NCBI RefSeq assembly: GCF_036607905.1
Contig: NZ_CP144555.1
Span: 1,054,001 to 1,118,000 of the forward strand
Source: Streptomyces sp. SCSIO 75703
GTDB lineage: Bacteria > Actinomycetota > Actinomycetes > Streptomycetales > Streptomycetaceae
Direction: 5' to 3'
Length of the DNA: 64,000 bases
Shown: piece after piece, positions 18,195 to 26,660 of the stretch
How the letters are laid out: every line of letters begins with the position of its first letter
How positions within the stretch are numbered: position 1 is the stretch's first letter
Notes under the pieces: generated by a model
What the model was told of the DNA's origin: nothing
Database searches by the model: none
What the model saw: only the letters and a program-made list of their open reading frames with translations
Program-made: the position numbers and the translations under genes

Positions 18195-20540
18195 TCACCG
18201 CTTCCCGGGACGCGGCGCCGGGCCGGAACCGGGAGACTTTCTCAACTCGGGTGGTTCGTGCGCGGTCAGCGGTGGTACCGCACCGGTGAAGCGCTCGACC
18301 TCGACGAGGCAGGTGTGGGCCGAAGGCCCCTGCGCGAGCTTCGAGGTGGCGAGGTCGGGGGTGAGGACATTGGGGTTTCCGTGCTTGTCGAGCGAGCCGG
18401 CCCCACCCGGTGACACCGGGTCGTACCACGCGCCCGTGGGCAGTTGGACGACACCTTGGCGAAGACCTTCGGTGACCTCGACCGCGGCCAGGCACGCGCC
18501 CCGCCGGTTGTGGATCCGGACGAGATCCCCGTCGGCGAGGCCCCGCTCGGCCGCGTCCCGCGGATGCAGACGGGCGACTTCCCGCCCTCGGACCTTGCCG
18601 GAGAGGCTGTGCGCGCCGTGGTCGAACTGGCTGTGGAGCTTGGTGTCCGGCTGGGTCGAGATCAGGTGGAGGGGGTACTTCCGGGCCAGCGGCGATCCCA
18701 GCCACTCCGCCGGTTCCATCCAGCGGGGAAACCCCGGGCAGTCGTCGTACCCGAAGGCGGCGACGGTCTCGGAGAAGAGTTCGATCTTGCCCGAGGGGGT
18801 GGTGAGGGGGTGTGCGTCGGGATCGTCCCGGAGTTCCGAGAAGGCCACGGGATGCTCCCACGGCATCGGTACCTCCACCTGACCGGCCTTGCGAAACGTG
18901 TCGTAGTCGGGCAGGGCGATACCGCGGGCCGCGCATCTGTCCACCGTGCGGTCGTACAGATGCCGGACCCACTCGGACGCGTCCCGCCCCTCGGTGAATT
19001 CCTCCCACGCGCCCAGGCGCCGGGACAGCTCCGCGAAGATCTCGTAGTCGGTGACGACCCCCTCGGGCGCCTCGGCCACCTGGTCCATCGCGGTCAGCCA
19101 CGGATCGGCCGTGCCGATGGCGAAGTCCTCGCGTTCCAGGGAGGTGGCGACCGGGAAGACGATGTCCGCGTGCTTGGCCATCGCGTTCCAGAACGGTTCG
19201 TGCACCACGACGGTCTCGGGCCGCTGCCAGGCGGTGAGCAGGCGGTTCAGGTCCTGGTGGTGGTGGAAGGGGTTCCCACCGGCCCAGTACACGGCCTTGA
19301 TGTCGGGGTACGGCTGTGTCGTGCCGTTGTAGTCGAAGTGCCGTCCCGGGTGGAGCAGCATGTCACTGATCCGGGCGACGGGGATGAAGGCGGAGACGGG
19401 GGGCCGCAGTTGCGGAAGCGAGGCGGCCAGCGAGAACCGGTCGTACAGGTGGGCGTTGTGCATCGAGGAGTATCCGCTGCCGAATCCGCCACCGGGCTTG
19501 CCCAGGGAGCCGGCCATCGCCGCCAGCGCGATCCCGGCCCAGTAGGTCATCTCCCCGTGGTGCTGGCGCTGGAGTGACCAGGTCACCGACACGAGCGAGC
19601 GCTCCGAGGCGAGCCGGCGCGCCAGGGTGGTGATCGCGGCCTCGTCCGTCCCGCAGATGCCGGCCGCCCAGCGGGCCGTCTTCTCCACTCCGTCGGTCTC
19701 ACCGCGCAGGTACCTGGCGAAATGCTCGAAGCCGACGCAGCACTTCTCGACGAAGTAGCGGTCGTAGCTGCCTTCCCGCAGGAGTGTGTGAGCCATCCCG
19801 AGCATCATGGCGACATCGGTGTTGGGACGCACCGGAAGCCACTCGGCCCGCAGGGAGGGGGCCGAGTCGTCCCTGGAGGGGCTGACGACGACGAACCGCA
19901 CGCCCGCCCGGGCGCAGGCGTCTTGCTGCCGGGCGTTCAGGTGGGCCCCCACACCCCCCGGATTGACCTGCACGCTGCGCCGGGGCAGGCCCCCGAACGC
20001 CACCACGAGCCGGGTGTGTTCCGCGATCTGTGACCACCTGGGGACCGACCGCAGGAACCACTCCCGGTCGCCGACGATGTGCGGCAGCACGACGTCCCCG
20101 GCAGCGTGCGAGTACGTGTTCACGGACCGTGTGTAGCCGCCCGTGGCGTTGAGGAACCGGTGGATCTGCGACTGGGCGTGGTGGAAGCGTCCCGCGCTCC
20201 CCCAGCCGTACGAGCCGCCGAACACGGCCTCGTCGCCGTATTGGCGGCGCACCCGGTCCAGTTCGCCGGCGACGAGGTCCAGGGCTGTCTCGTGCGTGAC
20301 CTCCACATACGGGTCCGAGCCCCTTGTGCGGGTCGGGCCGGGTCCGTCCTCCAGCCAGCCCAGACGGACCGCCGGGCGGCGGATGCGGGCGCGGTGCCGC
20401 AGGGCTCCCAGGTAGTTCGCGCCCAGGGGTGACGGATCGGGGTCGGCCTCGGCGCCCCGCACGTCGACGACTTCGTCGTCCTCGGCCGTCACGAGGTAGG
20501 TGCCCCAATGACTGGCCGTTCGTCCGCGTCGTCGAGTCAT
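18195..20540 (-). CDS. Molybdopterin oxidoreductase, BisC/DMSO-reductase family
   Basis: A 781-residue DMSO-reductase-family enzyme closest in architecture to cytoplasmic biotin sulfoxide reductase (BisC) and TMAO/DMSO reductases. It opens with SHWGTYLV and has GSYGWGSAGRFHH around residue 115, where the second serine is the expected molybdenum ligand. There is no N-terminal FeS motif (no CxxC) and no Tat signal. The C-terminal molybdopterin-binding domain contains HLISTQPDTKLHSQFDHG and KVRGREVARLHPRDA. Family members reduce S- and N-oxides, pyridine N-oxides among them. It lies downstream of the NCS1 permease at the left edge of the nicotinate cluster, so reduction of a pyridine N-oxide such as nicotinamide or nicotinate N-oxide is my inference. 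Confidence 0.82.
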   Translation of the reverse strand: MTRRRGRTASHWGTYLVTAEDDEVVDVRGAEADPDPSPLGANYLGALRHRARIRRPAVRLGWLEDGPGPTRTRGSDPYVEVTHETALDLVAGELDRVRRQYGDEAVFGGSYGWGSAGRFHHAQSQIHRFLNATGGYTRSVNTYSHAAGDVVLPHIVGDREWFLRSVPRWSQIAEHTRLVVAFGGLPRRSVQVNPGGVGAHLNARQQDACARAGVRFVVVSPSRDDSAPSLRAEWLPVRPNTDVAMMLGMAHTLLREGSYDRYFVEKCCVGFEHFARYLRGETDGVEKTARWAAGICGTDEAAITTLARRLASERSLVSVTWSLQRQHHGEMTYWAGIALAAMAGSLGKPGGGFGSGYSSMHNAHLYDRFSLAASLPQLRPPVSAFIPVARISDMLLHPGRHFDYNGTTQPYPDIKAVYWAGGNPFHHHQDLNRLLTAWQRPETVVVHEPFWNAMAKHADIVFPVATSLEREDFAIGTADPWLTAMDQVAEAPEGVVTDYEIFAELSRRLGAWEEFTEGRDASEWVRHLYDRTVDRCAARGIALPDYDTFRKAGQVEVPMPWEHPVAFSELRDDPDAHPLTTPSGKIELFSETVAAFGYDDCPGFPRWMEPAEWLGSPLARKYPLHLISTQPDTKLHSQFDHGAHSLSGKVRGREVARLHPRDAAERGLADGDLVRIHNRRGACLAAVEVTEGLRQGVVQLPTGAWYDPVSPGGAGSLDKHGNPNVLTPDLATSKLAQGPSAHTCLVEVERFTGAVPPLTAHEPPELRKSPGSGPAPRPGKR

Positions 20541-20768
20541 GACGTGCCCTGCCTGGTCGGGGACCGGCGCGGCGGTCCGGTCCGGGGAGGTCCGGCACGG
20601 TTCGCTCCGGGAGGGTCCCGGGGCGGGGTCGCGGGCTTCGGCCGACGGGGTCACCGTCCCGTACGCCCCCTCTCGCGAGGGGGCGACCTCTGCCCCACCG
20701 CACCTGCCGTCGGCGCGGACGGGCGGCGGCCGGTGGGTGCGGGCCGCCGCCCGCGGGCCACGCGCAGC

Positions 20769-22433
20769 CTACCGCTCGGCGGCGTCCGCGGTGACCGCCG
20801 CCGTCGGGTGCGCCTCGGGTGCCGCGGTGGCCGGCCCGGCCGTCTGTCGTGCGTCCAGCAGGGCGGCCGTGTAGAACCCGGGGCTCGTCGTCGCGCAGCC
20901 CGCGCAGATGGCCGCGCCTTCGGCCGTCGGGTCGCGGTCCATCTCCCAGGTGGTGTAGTGGCGTTCGCAGGCATGGCACCGGATGCGTGTGTTCCACGCG
21001 TCGTCGACCTCGTCGCGCGGGTCACCGCCACGCCTCAGGACGGGGCTGCGCCCCCAGCGCAGCGCCACCGCGTACAGGCCCGAGGCGAGAACGGCCACCA
21101 GGAGCAGCGCTCCCTGCACGTACCAGGAGTCCGGGGTGCCGAAATGGATGAGCGCGACACCCACCGAGGAGGGCACGATCCAGGCGAACAGCCCCGGAGA
21201 CACCCGGCGCAGACGTCCGGGCCGGAACTCCGGCACCCCGTCCCGTTCGCCACGGCCGAGCAGGACGTGGGTCAGGGCGATGGCGACCCAGGCGGCCACG
21301 AAGACACCCTGCCAGGCGAGTGCGACCAGCAGGTAGGACAGCACGTCGGTGAGCATGAACAGATAGATGACGACACCGGAGACGAGGACCCAGGTCAGCC
21401 GGGGCCAGCGCAGTCTGAACACCAGGGAGCCGAAGGCCTCCAGGTTCGAGGACGCCAGGTAGTAGTTGGCGGAGTTGATCCGGGTCTGGCTGACGATGAT
21501 CAGCAACAGGCCGGAGAAGCCGAGTGTCTGGAGCACCGCGTCGACGACGCCCGTCTCCGAGGCCGCCTGGTCGGGCAGGACGGCGGACATGAGGAAGATC
21601 CCGACGACCCCGTTGACCAGGAAGGTGGCGGCGTAGAAGGCCGGGCCGAAGGTGAACAGCCCGTGGAAGCGGGAGTCCTGCGGTTTGCCGAACCGGGCGA
21701 AGTCGATCGTGGACATGATCGTGGCCGCCACACTGAGGAAGATGCAGTAGGCATACAGCCAGCCGGGCAATCCGGAAACCACCTCCGGCGGTGCCACGTG
21801 CAGGTACTCGGCCTTGAACCCGTGCCGCACGCCGGCCACCACGACCAGCGCGGCGATGCCCGCCACGTAGAAGGGGAGCAGCCAGCCGTTCAGCTTGTCC
21901 AGCCATGCCTGGACCCCGCCGATCGCCAGCGGTACGGCGTAGGCCACGACCAGCGCGTACCACAGCCGCATATCGCTCCCGGGGGCGAACCAGCGCTGGA
22001 GCGCGACCGCGATGATCGAGCCCTCGAACACCGCGTAGTAGAGGCACATCGCCGCGAACAGCAGCGGGGCCAGTGCCGCGCCCAGGTAGCCGAACAGACG
22101 ACGGGACAGCATCGCCACGGTCAGGCCCGTACGCGCGGCGTGCCGGCACAGGATGCTGCCCACGACCCCGAAAGTGGCCGTGGCCAGGAGCATCCCGATG
22201 ATCGCGTCGGTACTGCCGACCGCCTGGCTCGCCGAGACCGCCACGTAGAGCCAGAACATGGCGCTGAACAGTGACCAGGACGCCATCGGCAGCGAGCGGC
22301 GGGTGACCCGCCCGGTCAGGGGAACGATGTGGGAGGAGTAGTCCTCCGACGCCGCGGCCTTGGCGGGATCGGGGTCGTCGAAGGTGCTGACATCGAGGGC
22401 CGCACGGGCGCTGCGGGGCACTTCAGGGGCCAT
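20769..22433 (-). CDS. NCS1-family permease with C-terminal zinc ribbon (candidate nicotinate/nicotinamide transporter)
   Basis: A 554-residue, 12-helix transporter of the purine/cytosine permease (NCS1) type. Early hallmarks are SSHIVPLTGRVTRRSLPMAS and a first helix SWSLFSAMFWLYVAVSAS. After the last helix a cytosolic tail carries C486-x2-C489 and C510-x2-C513, a small zinc ribbon not normally part of NCS1 carriers. The start ATG at 22433 has GGGAAGGA upstream. A copy of the nicotinate-cluster operator lies 110 bases upstream, so it is very likely part of the regulon and probably imports nicotinate or nicotinamide. Pseudomonas putida uses an MFS carrier (NicT) for this step. Confidence 0.8.
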   Translation of the reverse strand: MAPEVPRSARAALDVSTFDDPDPAKAAASEDYSSHIVPLTGRVTRRSLPMASWSLFSAMFWLYVAVSASQAVGSTDAIIGMLLATATFGVVGSILCRHAARTGLTVAMLSRRLFGYLGAALAPLLFAAMCLYYAVFEGSIIAVALQRWFAPGSDMRLWYALVVAYAVPLAIGGVQAWLDKLNGWLLPFYVAGIAALVVVAGVRHGFKAEYLHVAPPEVVSGLPGWLYAYCIFLSVAATIMSTIDFARFGKPQDSRFHGLFTFGPAFYAATFLVNGVVGIFLMSAVLPDQAASETGVVDAVLQTLGFSGLLLIIVSQTRINSANYYLASSNLEAFGSLVFRLRWPRLTWVLVSGVVIYLFMLTDVLSYLLVALAWQGVFVAAWVAIALTHVLLGRGERDGVPEFRPGRLRRVSPGLFAWIVPSSVGVALIHFGTPDSWYVQGALLLVAVLASGLYAVALRWGRSPVLRRGGDPRDEVDDAWNTRIRCHACERHYTTWEMDRDPTAEGAAICAGCATTSPGFYTAALLDARQTAGPATAAPEAHPTAAVTADAAER

Positions 22434-22543
22434 GATCGTCCTTCCCTGGACGGGTGGGTTCAGTGCATTCGGTGGGTGTCACGAAATGCCATGGGAGGGG
22501 CGGATTCTTGCGTGGATCCGGTGACACACCCTCGGCAGGAAAA

Positions 22544-22555
22544 TCCGAACACTGA
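22544..22555 (-). promoter_or_regulatory. Nicotinate-cluster operator copy 1
   Basis: Read on the minus strand this is TCAGTGTTCGGA, the core shared with sites at 25114, 26614 and 32483. It lies in the 288-base gap upstream of the NCS1 permease gene. The flanks (GTCGTC before, GATTTT after) show a degenerate form of the GATAGTC/GACTATC arms seen at copy 4. Confidence 0.7.
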
Positions 22556-22721
22556 CGACCCGTGGGGCGCAAGGGGTCGTCCTCGGCCTTTGTCCCGGGC
22601 CGGCGAAACCTGGGCGCTCCCGGTCTGCGCCCGGAGGGCGGGCCGGGAGCGCCGCTCCACACCGAGGGCGAGCGCAGTGCCGCGCGCGGTGCGGACGGGG
22701 GCGCCGTGCGGCGCCCAGGGC

Positions 22722-23273
22722 TCAGCCCAGGGTCACGGCCGCCGAGCGGAACTCCTCCAGGGTCCGCCGCGTGCGGTCGGCCGACACCCCGGCGCAGTGC
22801 TCCAAGAGGACCGTGGTGGCCAGGCCGAGGCCCCGCGCGTCCAGGGCGGTGGCCCGCACACAATGGTCCGTGGCCAGTCCGACCACGTCCACCGCTCCCA
22901 CGCGCCGCGCGGTCAGCCACTCCGCGAGTGGCAGCCCGTCCGGGCCGACCCCTCGGAATCCCGAGTAGGCCGCTCCGTACTGGCCCTTGTCGAAGTACGC
23001 CTCGAGGCGCGAGGTGTCCAGCAGGGGGTGGAACGCCGCCCCGGGGGTTCCCGCGCGGCAGTGGGGCGGCCAGGTGTCGACGAAGTCGGGGACCGGGCTG
23101 AAGTGCGCGCCGGGCTCGATATGCCACTCGCGCGTGGCGACGACGTGGTCGTAGTCGGCGTCCCGCAGGTAGGTGGTCAGACCCTCGGCGACGGCGGCGC
23201 CGCCGGCCACCGGTACGGAGCCGCCCTCGCAGAAGTCGTTCTGCACGTCGACGACGATCAGGGCCTTCTTCAT
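22722..23273 (-). CDS. pncA: Nicotinamidase
   Basis: Hydrolyses nicotinamide to nicotinate and ammonia. The 183 residues align almost position for position with Mycobacterium tuberculosis PncA: catalytic D9, K96 and C138 (ATDHCVR), and metal-ligand histidines H51, H57 and H71 (WPPHCRAGTPGA). The aspartate ligand equivalent to D49 is a glutamate here (REWH instead of KDFH). The ATG overlaps the stop of nicD (ATGA), and AAGGAGG lies 7 bases upstream. It is third in the nicF-nicD-pncA unit. Its placement makes nicotinamide a feeder substrate of the degradation pathway rather than only part of NAD salvage. Confidence 0.93.
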   Translation of the reverse strand: MKKALIVVDVQNDFCEGGSVPVAGGAAVAEGLTTYLRDADYDHVVATREWHIEPGAHFSPVPDFVDTWPPHCRAGTPGAAFHPLLDTSRLEAYFDKGQYGAAYSGFRGVGPDGLPLAEWLTARRVGAVDVVGLATDHCVRATALDARGLGLATTVLLEHCAGVSADRTRRTLEEFRSAAVTLG

Positions 23274-24205
23274 GGCAGGTCCTCCTTGGCCGGCCGGATC
23301 CGCGGGACCGCGGAACTCCTCGTCACCGCGTTCGAGGGGGGTACCGCGGCCGGCGACAGCAGGGAGTCCAGCGCTGCGCGGAGCACGTCGGCGGCGGGGC
23401 CGGGGTTGTCCCAGAACACCATGTGGCCCGCGTCGGGAACCGCGACCAGCCTCGCGTCCGGGTTGGTCTCGCGGGCTTCCTCGGCGCCCGAGGCGGTGAC
23501 CACGGGACTGTCCGAACCGTAGATCAGGACACTGGGCACCCTCAAGGCGGGCCAGGTGTCGAAGAAGTCCTCGCTCTCGAACCCGGCGTGTGTCGCGGCG
23601 ATCGCGTCCTCGTCGCAACTGGAGAGCCACCGGGCGCGCAGCTCCTGTTCCGTCCGGGGCCAGCGAGGCCAGTCCCTGGCGACCTCGTCGGCGTCGGTGC
23701 CCCGCCGGGCCCGCGCGAGCTGGCCGAGGAACGCCTCCAGGCTCGTCGGGTACGGCCCGCGGCCCGGCCCGCTCATCGGGGGATCGACCATGACCACCCC
23801 CCGCGACGGCACGCCCCGGGCCGCGGCCACGGCGGCGACGCGGGCGCCCATCGAGTGCCCGAGCAGCAGCGGGCGGTCGAGGCCCAGCTCGTCGATGACC
23901 GCGACGGTGTCGTCCGCGTAGGCCTCCAGCGTGTAGTCCGTCCCGGCGTCCGACAGCCCGCGCCCCCGAACGTCGACGACGACCGGGCGGACGAGGTCGC
24001 GCAGGGGGCGTGCGACGAAGTCCATCGTGACGGCGGGGCTGGTGATCCCGGGCAGCACGACCAGGGGGACGCCGGGTCCGCCGTAGTCCAGGACGTGCAG
24101 GCGCAGCGCACCGTTGCGCGCCCATCGGCTGACGGCGGGGACGTCGGCGAGATCTGCGAGCGCGTCCTGCCGGACGGCGCGAACGGGTGCGGGGGCAGTG
24201 GTCAC
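23270..24205 (-). CDS. nicD: N-formylmaleamate deformylase
   Basis: An alpha/beta hydrolase of 311 residues matching NicD of Pseudomonas putida in its signature segments: LPGITSPAVTMDFVA, VDVRGRGLSDAG, GHSMGAR (nucleophile S118) and VMVDPPMSGPGRGPYP (acid D141), with the catalytic histidine H261 in DAGHMVFWD. The spacing agrees with the S101/D125/H245 triad of NicD. It releases formate from N-formylmaleamate, the ring-cleavage product. A tail of about 25 residues extends beyond the usual end. The GTG start at 24205 overlaps the nicF stop (GTGA), indicating translational coupling. Confidence is high because the SGPGRG region is not seen in generic hydrolases. Confidence 0.92.
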   Translation of the reverse strand: MTTAPAPVRAVRQDALADLADVPAVSRWARNGALRLHVLDYGGPGVPLVVLPGITSPAVTMDFVARPLRDLVRPVVVDVRGRGLSDAGTDYTLEAYADDTVAVIDELGLDRPLLLGHSMGARVAAVAAARGVPSRGVVMVDPPMSGPGRGPYPTSLEAFLGQLARARRGTDADEVARDWPRWPRTEQELRARWLSSCDEDAIAATHAGFESEDFFDTWPALRVPSVLIYGSDSPVVTASGAEEARETNPDARLVAVPDAGHMVFWDNPGPAADVLRAALDSLLSPAAVPPSNAVTRSSAVPRIRPAKEDLP

Positions 24206-24843
24206 GCCTTCCCCCCGGTGACGTAGGAGAGGGCGTCCTGCAACTCGATGACATCGCCGTACTTGGCGTTGATGTCGAACAGGTTCGCCTCGTGGGGGCC
24301 CTCGGCGCGATCGCCCACACACTGGCGCGGCACCAGGACCGAGAAGCCCGACTGCACCGCGTCGACCGCGGTCGCGCGGATGCAGCCGCTCGTGGTGGCA
24401 CCGCAGATCAGCACGGTGTCCACCGCCATCGCGGTCAGCAGCGCGGACAGTCCGGTACCGAAGAACGCCGACGCGCCCTTCTTCGTGATCACGTGGTCCT
24501 CGTCGGTGAGGGGCAGGCGGGCGTCGAACGCGACGGCGGGAGAGCCGATCTCCATGGAGGCCATGCCCGGGGCCTTCCGCAGCCACACGACGCTCGACCG
24601 CTCGGCCGGCGTGTAGGCGATGTTCGTGTACACGACCGGGACCCCGGCCGTCCGGCCCGACTCCACGAGCCGGCCGGTCGCGGCGACGACGTCCGAGAGG
24701 TCCGCACCGCTGGGATACTCCGGGTCGGTGAACCCGTTGGTCAGGTCGACGACGATGATCGCCGGCCGCTCGCCACGGTGGACCGGAGCACCGAATCCGG
24801 CCCGGGTGTACGTCTGGTCGGTGGGTTCACCGTACTGGCTCAT
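24202..24843 (-). CDS. nicF: Maleamate amidohydrolase
   Basis: Isochorismatase-fold amidase of 213 residues that hydrolyses maleamate to maleate and ammonia. The triad is D33 (IIVVDLTNGFTD), K121/K122 (VITKKGASAFFGT) and nucleophile C154 (CGATTSGCIRATAVDAVQSGF). This pattern is that of NicF and of N-carbamoylsarcosine amidase; the nic context decides for NicF. The start ATG at 24843 has AGGAGAACTGC upstream. It is first in the nicF-nicD-pncA operon, all overlapping by four bases. A small palindrome, TTGAG-GTGAT-CTCAA (24856-24870), sits just upstream of the RBS. The operator copy at 25114 lies 270 bases upstream. Confidence 0.9.
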   Translation of the reverse strand: MSQYGEPTDQTYTRAGFGAPVHRGERPAIIVVDLTNGFTDPEYPSGADLSDVVAATGRLVESGRTAGVPVVYTNIAYTPAERSSVVWLRKAPGMASMEIGSPAVAFDARLPLTDEDHVITKKGASAFFGTGLSALLTAMAVDTVLICGATTSGCIRATAVDAVQSGFSVLVPRQCVGDRAEGPHEANLFDINAKYGDVIELQDALSYVTGGKA

Positions 24844-25113
24844 GCAGTTCTCCTGTTGAGGTGATCTCAAGCGAGGGCGCGCGAGGCGAGCGCTGCCACT
24901 CGGGGAAGCACCGGGAATCCTCTCCAGGCCCGGACGAGGGCCGTGGAGGCCCGGTGGGCGTGCGCGGTCCGGCGGAAGGGGCCGGCTCCGGGTGGTTCGT
25001 CACCCGGCGCGTGTCCGGTGCGCGGGGAGGGCGTCCGGGGAGACCCGCCCACCCCGAGGGGGGTGGAACGGGCAGGGTCGACGGAACTCCTTCCCGCCTG
25101 GAGCGGAATCTAG

Positions 25114-25125
25114 TCCGAACGCTGA
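25114..25125. promoter_or_regulatory. Nicotinate-cluster operator copy 2 (divergent region)
   Basis: On the minus strand this reads TCAGCGTTCGGA, flanked by AATCA and CTAG. It lies in the 541-base divergent gap between nicF (start 24843) and the xdhC gene (start 25385) and could control both. On the minus strand TAGCCT (25131-25136) is a possible -10. The rest of the gap has no convincing gene; a short GGACCC hexamer run is seen near 25320-25340. Confidence 0.7.
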
Positions 25126-25384
25126 TGATTAGGCTACACAGCTCCCCGAGCCCGAACAATGCCCTTGGCCACCCGGAAGTTTCCGCCGCCCGGCCTTCGC
25201 ACTCCGGCCTCGCACCCCGGGGGAAGACGCGTGGTCCACGGCATGCGAACGTTTCGCGCACGGGTCCGACGCCGCGGCGGACGGGCCGGCGCGTGAGCGC
25301 CGCTCGGGCCGCGGAGCGGACGGACCCGGACCCGGACCCGCCGCGAACCCGCTTCCGGGCGGCGGGAAGGAAGGAGACCGACGG

Positions 25385-26545
25385 ATGCTGGAAATCGCCG
25401 AGGAACTGGACCGGTGGGTTCAGCGAGGCCGGGACTTCGCGGTGGCCACCCTGGTGGCCGTTCAGGGCAGCGCGCCGCACCCGCCGGGCGCCGCCCTCGC
25501 GGTGGACGCCGACGGCACCGCCATCGGCTCGGTCTCCGGCGGCTGCGTGGAGGGCGCCGTCTACGAACTGTGCCGGCAGGCGCTGGCCGACGGCGAAACG
25601 GTCCTGAAGCGCTTCGGCTACAGCGACGAGGACGCCTTCGAGGCCGGTCTGACATGCGGGGGCGTCATCGACATCGTCGTCACCCCGGTACGGTCCGGCG
25701 ATCCGGTCCGCGCCCCGGCCGCCTCCGCGCTGGCCGCCGCGGCGCGCGGGGAGGCCGTGGCCCTGGCCCGGATCGTCTCGGGTCCGGCCCGGCTGACGGG
25801 CGGGGCCATGCTGATCCGCCCCGACGGCTCCACGGAAGGCGGCTTCGACGGCCCCTCCGGGCTGGATCGCACCGTGGTGGACGAGGCGGCCGCGTTCCTG
25901 CGTGCCGGGCACACCGGCACGCGGGAGATCGTCGCGTCCGGCTCGCGCCCCGGCACCCCGGTCACCCTCCTCGTCGAGGCGGTCGCTCCCCCGCCCAGGA
26001 TGATCGTCTTCGGTGCGATCGACTTCGCCTCGGCGCTCGTGCGCATCGGCAGGTTCCTCGGATTCCACGTCACCCTGTGTGACGCGCGGCCGGTCTTCGC
26101 CACCCGGGCACGCTTTCCGGAGGCCGACGAGATCGTCGTCGAGTGGCCGCACGCCTACCTCGCCCGTACCGAGGTCGACGCCCGGACGGTGCTGTGCGTC
26201 CTGACCCACGACGCCAAGTTCGACATTCCGCTGCTGGAACTGGCGCTGCGACTCCCGGTGGCCTACGTCGGCGCGATGGGCTCGCACCGCACCCACTTCG
26301 ACCGCCTTCGCCGGCTGCTGGAGGCCGGCGTGACCCACTCGGAACTGGCCCGCCTGAGGTCTCCGATCGGGCTCGACCTCGGCGCCCGCACGGCCGAGGA
26401 GACGGCCCTGTCGATCGCCTCCGAGATCATCGCCGAGCGGCGCGGCGGCAGTGGCGCGCCGCTCGTCGGCGCACGTCTGCCGATCCACCATGACGGCGAC
26501 GACGCCGCCAGACAGGGGCCCTCCGCCGTACACGGCGAAGCCTGA
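25385..26545 (+). CDS. xdhC: XdhC/CoxF family molybdoenzyme maturation protein
   Basis: A 386-residue XdhC-family protein. The N-terminal XdhC domain has ATLVAVQGSAPHPPGAALAV and GSVSGGCVEGAVYE with the conserved cysteine, then LTCGGVIDIVV with a second cysteine. The C-terminal Rossmann half contains MIVFGAIDFASALVRIGRFLGFHV and YVGAMGSHRTHFDRL. XdhC proteins bind the molybdenum cofactor, help its sulfuration and insert it into xanthine-dehydrogenase-type enzymes. Here it should mature the nicotinate hydroxylase encoded at 28706. The Rossmann motif reads GAIDFAS rather than the usual GAGHVA. The ATG at 25385 follows AAGGAGACCGACGG. Confidence 0.88.
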   Translation: MLEIAEELDRWVQRGRDFAVATLVAVQGSAPHPPGAALAVDADGTAIGSVSGGCVEGAVYELCRQALADGETVLKRFGYSDEDAFEAGLTCGGVIDIVVTPVRSGDPVRAPAASALAAAARGEAVALARIVSGPARLTGGAMLIRPDGSTEGGFDGPSGLDRTVVDEAAAFLRAGHTGTREIVASGSRPGTPVTLLVEAVAPPPRMIVFGAIDFASALVRIGRFLGFHVTLCDARPVFATRARFPEADEIVVEWPHAYLARTEVDARTVLCVLTHDAKFDIPLLELALRLPVAYVGAMGSHRTHFDRLRRLLEAGVTHSELARLRSPIGLDLGARTAEETALSIASEIIAERRGGSGAPLVGARLPIHHDGDDAARQGPSAVHGEA

Positions 26546-26585
26546 CCGGCGCCCGGCCGCGCGGCGGGCGGTTCGTTCCCCAGGG

Positions 26586-26625
26586 TTGACTTACCGCTCC
26601 CGGTCGGCAATCGTCAGCGTTCGGA
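26586..26625 (+). promoter_or_regulatory. nicX promoter and operator copy 3
   Basis: TTGACT (26586-26591), 17 bases and AATCGT (26609-26614) give a possible promoter. TCAGCGTTCGGA (26614-26625) follows directly, with a perfect GACTATC right arm. A repressor there would block the start of transcription of the nicX-nicE-hydroxylase unit. Confidence 0.65.
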
Positions 26626-26660
26626 CTATCCCCCTGGGAGTGACGGAGGTATCCCGCGTC

